From Candidatus Pacearchaeota archaeon (lineage in GTDB: Archaea > Nanobdellota > Nanobdellia > Pacearchaeales > GW2011-AR1), in NCBI GenBank assembly GCA_016234025.1, contig JACQLL010000072.1, positions 1 to 8,194 of the forward strand: DNA of 8,194 bases, in the 5' to 3' direction. This document shows positions 5,131 through 8,194 of this stretch, piece after piece. Under the pieces are notes generated by a model. That model searched no databases. It was not told where the DNA came from and saw nothing but the letters and a program-made list of their open reading frames with translations. The position numbers were made by a program, and so were the translations under genes. Position 1 is the stretch's first letter. Each line of letters opens with the position of its first letter.

Positions 5131-5504
5131 CAGTAGAAATAAGCTATCAAGCTTCCTCCGATGTTTTTTTCAAATGCTGTTTGATGAGTTATCAGACCTC
5201 GTGAGGTTGAAATAATCAAGACCCCGATGTTTTTCGCAGGAAGAAATCTTTTTATGTACTTTTCTATTTCGTCTGTAGAAACCATGAATCTTGGTTTTAT
5301 CGCGTTGCAGGCGTTGAGCTTGCCTATCTTTACATTGAGTTTTGTCCCTTCGGTCTTATAGCTCTCGACGTATCCTTTTAACTTTGCAATTGCTAAAATA
5401 GAAGTCAGCAACTTTGAATGGACCTGTATCTCGACTTCTTTCTTTCCTGCTCTCTTTGAGTTCATTATCTTGTTTAGTGCGTCTGCGACGATATCTTGTG
5501 ACAT
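5130..5504 (-). CDS. rps8: Small-subunit ribosomal protein uS8
   Basis: uS8 is a primary 16S rRNA-binding protein of the 30S subunit. The 124-residue product begins M-S-Q-D-I-V-A-D-A-L-N-K-I-M-N, the family start. It continues with S-K-L-L, the I-L-K-x-x-G-Y-like segment as A-I-A-K-L-K-G-Y-V, and ends with V-L-I-I-S-T-S-R-G-L-I-T-H, the conserved C-terminal S-T-S-x-G motif. An in-frame ATG ten codons upstream is rejected because the Shine-Dalgarno site lies between the two. The gene starts one nt after the stop of family gene B. Confidence 0.95.
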   Translation of the reverse strand: MSQDIVADALNKIMNSKRAGKKEVEIQVHSKLLTSILAIAKLKGYVESYKTEGTKLNVKIGKLNACNAIKPRFMVSTDEIEKYIKRFLPAKNIGVLIISTSRGLITHQTAFEKNIGGSLIAYFY

Positions 5505-5505
5505 T

Positions 5506-5865
5506 TTATTCTTTTTTCCTCCATAAGTTAGCATCTTCTAACATTTTTCTGAAGCTCTCATATTCTTTAGCTGATTCAACGTAATGAAAATTTTTTTCGT
5601 GAAAGCTATCAAAGATTACCACTCCAATTCCTCTATTTTGAGGCAAGGTATCGTCGAATTGAAGATATTTTATTTCTTGACTATGACGAATAATATCTTG
5701 CGAACCACCTTGCTCTATAAATGAATATCCGTAATGCTCGCCTGCAAAGAGCATTTTTCTTACCTGCTCTCCAATTGAAACTTTTACGATATCTCCAAAT
5801 AATAAATCTGATAGCTCTTTCTCACTGCTTACACTTTTTAGCAAAGATTTTGTTTGCATTCCCAT
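5506..5865 (-). CDS. Unrecognised family member B (119 aa), between uS14 and uS8
   Basis: I do not recognise this protein. The chosen ATG at 5865 lies one nt after the uS14 stop, the same TAA-A-ATG spacing seen between this gene and uS8. An ATG at 5901 would overlap uS14 by 35 nt, and another at 5859 is possible. The product is mixed alpha/beta, with an opening helix (residues 4-22), L-F-G-D-I-V at 22-27 and aromatic strands around 39-50. A strong hydrophobic strand G-I-G-V-V-I-F-D follows at 79-86, and the C-terminal helix ends D-A-N-L-W-R at 111-116. That tail matches D-A-N-L-R-R of the gene before uS5 almost exactly, and the order of elements is similar. It is probably a divergent third member of the family, though weaker than the other pair. 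Its end contains the uS8 ribosome binding site. Confidence 0.8.
   Translation of the reverse strand: MGMQTKSLLKSVSSEKELSDLLFGDIVKVSIGEQVRKMLFAGEHYGYSFIEQGGSQDIIRHSQEIKYLQFDDTLPQNRGIGVVIFDSFHEKNFHYVESAKEYESFRKMLEDANLWRKKE
5517..5522 (-). promoter_or_regulatory. Ribosome binding site of uS8 inside family gene B
   Basis: GGAGGA on the minus strand, formed by the W-R codons of the tail motif, lies about 12 nt before the uS8 ATG at 5504. It decides that start over the upstream in-frame ATG. Confidence 0.7.
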
Positions 5866-5866
5866 T

Positions 5867-6097
5867 TTAGCTATATTTCCTGAAGCCGATTTCTTCTGCA
5901 ATTTCGCGGAAGCAGTGCCGGCAAAGGTTTAGATTATACTGATTGAGGTGGGCGCCGAAGCGGCCGCAGCGCTCGCATTTCCGTGCGGCGATTCCTGTTT
6001 TTCTGTCTTTCGGCTTTGAGTGTTTAAGAAATTTTTGCATTACCGCAGGTTTGTTCCTCAACTGCTTTGTTATTTTTTTCCAGTCAGACGCAGTCAT
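5867..6097 (-). CDS. rps14: Small-subunit ribosomal protein uS14, zinc-binding type, with N-terminal extension
   Basis: uS14 is a 30S head protein. The C-terminal part carries C41-E-R-C44 and C59-R-H-C62, the four zinc ligands, inside R-K-C-E-R-C-G-R-F-G-A-H and L-N-L-C-R-H-C-F-R-E-I-A-E-E-I-G-F-R-K-Y. The 76-residue length exceeds the usual archaeal 50-57 because of about 25-30 extra basic residues at the start. An internal ATG at 6040 would give a 57-residue product of normal length. The upstream start is nevertheless preferred because an AAGGAGG lies 8 nt before it and it overlaps family gene A as ATGA. Confidence 0.94.
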   Translation of the reverse strand: MTASDWKKITKQLRNKPAVMQKFLKHSKPKDRKTGIAARKCERCGRFGAHLNQYNLNLCRHCFREIAEEIGFRKYS

Positions 6098-6441
6098 AGT
6101 TCATTCCTCCTTAGAATCTCGTCTTTGGATTTATAGCCCTCATCATCGGCGTCTGTGAGAAGAACGTAAATAATTTTGTCCCTAAAATTTACGTATTCTC
6201 CGTTTCCTTTAATACCTAATTGCGCTTTCCCAATCACACCTCTGCCTATTCTTGATATGAAAGCAGCACGGTTGTATGAATCGCCTTCATTTTCTACTTC
6301 TTCGATTCCTAAAAAAACCATTTCAAAAAATTTCTCTCTGTTGTCAATTATCTTTCTTACTAAAATCTTCTTTTCTAACGGTAAATTGTCTATGTTTGTC
6401 ATACCTTCAAATATTCTTCTTTTCACTAATTCCGGAATCAT
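6094..6441 (-). CDS. Unrecognised family member A (115 aa), between uL5 and uS14
   Basis: I do not recognise this protein. It overlaps both uL5 and uS14 by 4 nt (ATGA at each end), so it is fully embedded in the operon, and a GGAGGT lies 3 nt before its ATG. Motifs shared with the protein before uS5 are I-F-E-G at 10-13, N-L at 19-20, R-A at 58-59, R-I-G-R-G at 64-68, I-G at 70-71, Y-V-N-F at 83-86, a hydrophobic strand at 90-95 and L-R-R at 110-112. It lacks the 37-residue insertion seen there, so it probably shows the ancestral form. It is predicted soluble, with several beta strands and short charged turns. Its last codons encode the ribosome binding site of uS14. Function unknown. Confidence 0.85.
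   Translation of the reverse strand: MIPELVKRRIFEGMTNIDNLPLEKKILVRKIIDNREKFFEMVFLGIEEVENEGDSYNRAAFISRIGRGVIGKAQLGIKGNGEYVNFRDKIIYVLLTDADDEGYKSKDEILRRNEL
6106..6112 (-). promoter_or_regulatory. Ribosome binding site of uS14 inside family gene A
   Basis: AAGGAGG on the minus strand lies 8 nt before the uS14 ATG at 6097. It is formed by the L-R-R codons at the end of the family gene and decides the uS14 start. Confidence 0.8.
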
Positions 6442-6968
6442 CTTACCTCCGTCGAGAAATTTTCTTTCATGAAGTTGATTATTTCTTCTTTCTGAACGTG
6501 CTGTCTGTCTGGGATTTTTCCTGATTTGAGTTTTTTTCTTTTGACTCTTGCTCCTGCACGCGAAAAAACGACTGTGACGTTTAAACCGCGAATTCCTATT
6601 TCTCTTTTATATTCTGTTCCCGGAATTTCTATGTACTCTTTTATTCCGAATGAAAAGTTATTCTCTGAAATTTGTCTTTTTCTCAAAGTGTTGTCGAGTG
6701 TTCCCAGTAGTCTTCTTAGCAGTTCTATTGCCCCTTTGCCTCGGAGTGTTACTCTTGTTCCGATTTCGAGTCCGGGCCTCACGCCAAAAGAGGGAATTCT
6801 CTGATTAGGCCCTGCCTTGATTAAATGGGCTTTTCTGCCTGATAACATTTCGAGAAGTTTTTTTGATTTTTCCAAGTCCTCTGCCTTGCCACTACAACTT
6901 AAAACTACTTTTTCTAACTTTATCTTTCTCATCGGATTTTCTGCGATTGTTGATAGTCTTTGTTTCAT
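6438..6968 (-). CDS. rpl5: Large-subunit ribosomal protein uL5
   Basis: uL5 binds 5S rRNA in the 50S central protuberance. The 176-residue product shows N-P-M-R-K-I-K-L-E-K-V-V-L-S at the start. It then has P-S-F-G-V-R-P-G-L-E-I-G and R-V-T-L-R-G, followed by N-N-F-S-F-G-I-K-E-Y-I-E-I-P-G and R-E-I-G-I-R-G-L-N-V-T-V, all standard archaeal uL5 motifs. The length is typical. It overlaps eS4 and family gene A by 4 nt each. No strong Shine-Dalgarno is seen, so translation probably depends on coupling with eS4. Confidence 0.95.
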   Translation of the reverse strand: MKQRLSTIAENPMRKIKLEKVVLSCSGKAEDLEKSKKLLEMLSGRKAHLIKAGPNQRIPSFGVRPGLEIGTRVTLRGKGAIELLRRLLGTLDNTLRKRQISENNFSFGIKEYIEIPGTEYKREIGIRGLNVTVVFSRAGARVKRKKLKSGKIPDRQHVQKEEIINFMKENFSTEVR

Positions 6969-7588
6969 CTTGCTATTACGCTCATTTCATCTAAGGTAAC
7001 AGAATTCTCCATGTCTTTTATTTTAATTTTTATTTTTTTGCCTTCGACGTTTTGTATTTTGCCTGTTGAACCTATGTATTTGCCTGACATAACAAAGCAA
7101 TCTGCACCTTCTTTCAGAGATATTTTATTCTTTATTTTTCCGGACAAATCAAAATAAACTGTGTCTCCGACGTTTATCTTTTCTTCTGAAATCAAATTTG
7201 AGCCGTCGTGGAAATTAAGCTGCGTCTTTCTTCCTTTCAGTATTTTTTTGCCGACGAGCTTTGCTATTCTGTCTTTTGCCTTTGTTTCCTCTAGTTTAAA
7301 TTTTCCATGATTTGTTAAAGACAGGATGTAGCTCTTGTCTGCTTGAAAAACGTTGAATAACATTATTCCTTCCCTGTAATCTCTGACTTCCCTTTCATTA
7401 ATTTTTAGCAGTTTTTGTTTAATCATCTCCTTTACCTCTTTTTTTGTTCTTGCAAGTTTTAGCATGTCGCGAACTGCGATGATTACGGGGACTGAATTTT
7501 TTAAGCTTGACAGAGACCTTGCTACATATTTCGTTCCTTTCCTTGCTATTGGTAATTTCTTACTTGTTTGTGCTCTTGTTTGGTGCAT
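6965..7588 (-). CDS. rps4e: Small-subunit ribosomal protein eS4
   Basis: eS4 is an archaeal/eukaryotic 30S protein with an S4 RNA-binding domain and a KOW domain. The 207-residue product has an N-terminal basic stretch with L-P-I-A-R-K-G-T-K-Y. The S4-like part includes S-V-P-V-I-I-A-V-R-D-M-L-K-L-A and V-R-D-Y-R-E-G-I-M-L-F-N-V. A later beta domain has G-D-T-V-Y-F-D-L and a KOW-like segment G-S-T-G-K-I-Q-N-V-E-G. It overlaps uL24 by 29 nt, with an AAGGAGAG site before the ATG. The N-terminus is slightly shorter than in most archaea. Confidence 0.93.
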   Translation of the reverse strand: MHQTRAQTSKKLPIARKGTKYVARSLSSLKNSVPVIIAVRDMLKLARTKKEVKEMIKQKLLKINEREVRDYREGIMLFNVFQADKSYILSLTNHGKFKLEETKAKDRIAKLVGKKILKGRKTQLNFHDGSNLISEEKINVGDTVYFDLSGKIKNKISLKEGADCFVMSGKYIGSTGKIQNVEGKKIKIKIKDMENSVTLDEMSVIAR

Positions 7589-7982
7589 TTTTCTCTCCTT
7601 TCCTTGTTCTTTCCAAAGAAAAAATTCTTTTTTTGTCTTCTAAATTTAAAGATTGTATCTGGAGTGAACTTGGCGAGAAGTATACGTTTAGTTTTGTTCC
7701 GTCTTTCTTTTTTCTCTGGATGTTCTCCAGTGTTACTCTTGATTTTTTTATGTCTACTCCTATAACCTTGGCTTTCTTTTTTTTGAAAGCTCCCCTCATG
7801 ACAAGCACTTCATCGCCTTTCCGAAGAGGTATGTTTCTCTTGCCATGTTTCTCTCTGAGAGATTTTGAAAGATTCGCGCTTAAAAACTTATGCATTATGT
7901 GAAGCGGAGCATTTGTTTTGTATTTTCGTTGCTTTCTTGGCTGTTTGCTTTCTTTCCAGTGAGTTGAAAATTCTTGTTTCAT
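7560..7982 (-). CDS. rpl24: Large-subunit ribosomal protein uL24
   Basis: uL24 is an assembly-initiating 50S protein near the exit tunnel. The 140-residue product has the archaeal N-terminus H-I-M-H-K-F-L-S-A-N-L-S-K-S-L-R-E-K-H-G-K-R. The KOW motif follows as L-R-K-G-D-E-V-L-V-M-R-G-A-F-K-K-K-K-A-K-V, then D-I-K-K-S-R-V-T-L-E-N. The lysine-rich C-terminus (about 115-140) extends beyond the core fold. Its ATG overlaps the stop of the upstream gene as ATGA, with a GGAG nearby. Confidence 0.94.
   Translation of the reverse strand: MKQEFSTHWKESKQPRKQRKYKTNAPLHIMHKFLSANLSKSLREKHGKRNIPLRKGDEVLVMRGAFKKKKAKVIGVDIKKSRVTLENIQRKKKDGTKLNVYFSPSSLQIQSLNLEDKKRIFSLERTRKGEKNAPNKSTNK
7593..7600 (-). promoter_or_regulatory. 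Ribosome binding site of eS4 inside uL24
   Basis: AAGGAGAG on the minus strand lies 4 nt before the ATG at 7588. It supports that start despite the 29-nt overlap with uL24. Confidence 0.6.
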
Positions 7983-8194
7983 TGCGATTCTCCGTTTTGC
8001 GTTTCTCTGAATCTGTCGTATAATTTTGCATGCAGCTCGCCGAGTCTTCTTTTGATTAATTCTCTCTTTGCGTCATATTGCTCAATAGACAATCCTTTTA
8101 TTCTGTCCCTAAGAAAACTTGTTTCCAGTTCTTCCAATATTTTGGCAGCGTCTCCGTAAGCATCCACCGCAAGATGGAAATCTCTTTTATCCTG
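7979..8194 (-). CDS. C-terminal part of an unrecognised helical protein, partial
   Basis: The frame is open from the right edge to a TGA that overlaps the uL24 ATG. At least 71 residues are visible. A GTG at 8167 could be a start, but no Shine-Dalgarno precedes it and the frame continues upstream, so the start is probably outside the window. The visible part is charged and helical, with leucines and isoleucines spaced as in a coiled coil (A-A-K-I-L-E-E-L-E, then I-K-R-R-L-G-E-L-H-A-K-L). It is not uL14, uS17 or uL29, the usual genes upstream of uL24. The G-L-S-I-E-Q-Y-D-A-K segment faintly recalls SHOCT-like helical hairpins, a low-confidence resemblance. Confidence 0.7.
   Translation of the reverse strand, partial: QDKRDFHLAVDAYGDAAKILEELETSFLRDRIKGLSIEQYDAKRELIKRRLGELHAKLYDRFRETQNGESQ

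Noticed and set aside
5505..5534. Upstream start for uS8 ten codons earlier
   Set aside because: The Shine-Dalgarno site lies downstream of that start, and the family begins at M-S-Q-D-I-V.
5664..5700. Inverted repeat AAGATATT / AATATCTT in family gene B
   Set aside because: It is AT-only apart from two bases, short, and lacks the ACTAAAGT core of the element in gene C. Such pairs are expected by chance in AT-rich DNA.
5866..5901. Upstream start (ATG at 5901) for family gene B
   Set aside because: It would overlap uS14 by 35 nt. The ATG at 5865 has the same one-nt spacing after a stop as the next gene junction.

Overview
This window looks like an AT-rich archaeal chromosome fragment, and every gene I accept lies on the minus strand, so the genes read from right to left. 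The archaeal assignment rests on ribosomal proteins found only in archaea and eukaryotes (eS4, eL32, eL19), on the archaeal gene order uL24-eS4-uL5-uS14-uS8-uL6-eL32-eL19-uL18-uS5-uL30-uL15, and on TATA-type promoters about 26-28 nt upstream of leaderless start codons. The compact proteins, many gene overlaps, AT-rich DNA and frequent strong AGGAGG-type Shine-Dalgarno sites suggest a small-genome DPANN-like lineage (Woesearchaeota/Pacearchaeota type). That placement is inference.

Layout in transcription order: the right edge (8194-7979) holds the C-terminal end of an unrecognised coiled-coil-like protein where uL14 would be expected. From 7982 to 1095 runs an almost gapless spc-type ribosomal operon of twelve ribosomal genes, mostly joined by 1-29 nt overlaps or gaps of 1-5 nt. 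Four non-ribosomal genes interrupt it. Three of them (6094-6441, 5506-5865, 2860-3336) appear to be divergent members of one unrecognised family. Two share an N-terminal I-F-E-G motif and a later R-A...R-G...I-G...V-x-N-F pattern, and all three end in a D-(A/E)-(N/I)-L-(R/W)-R tail. The codons of that tail form the Shine-Dalgarno site of the next ribosomal gene, and those next genes are all small-subunit proteins (uS14, uS8, uS5). The fourth is a 62-residue rubredoxin-like zinc- or iron-binding protein with an acidic tail, between uL30 and uL15.

The family member before uS5 carries an apparent 37-codon in-frame insertion absent from its shorter paralog. The insertion consists of two nested palindromes sharing an ACTAAAGT core and is bounded by a 15-nt direct repeat exactly 111 nt apart. 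It resembles a palindromic element inserted into a coding sequence with the reading frame kept.

Downstream of uL15 the operon ends without secY. A leaderless 53-codon ORF with a good TATA box follows (1052-891), then about 180 nt of relatively GC-rich DNA with no convincing gene, a doubtful small hydrophobic ORF (709-524), and a two-helix membrane protein with a possible PH-like domain (473-1) that runs off the left edge and has its own TATA/BRE promoter.

The ribosomal genes supply both ribosomal subunits. The interleaved family genes look translationally coupled to 30S genes, so they are probably made together with the ribosome, but their function is unknown.
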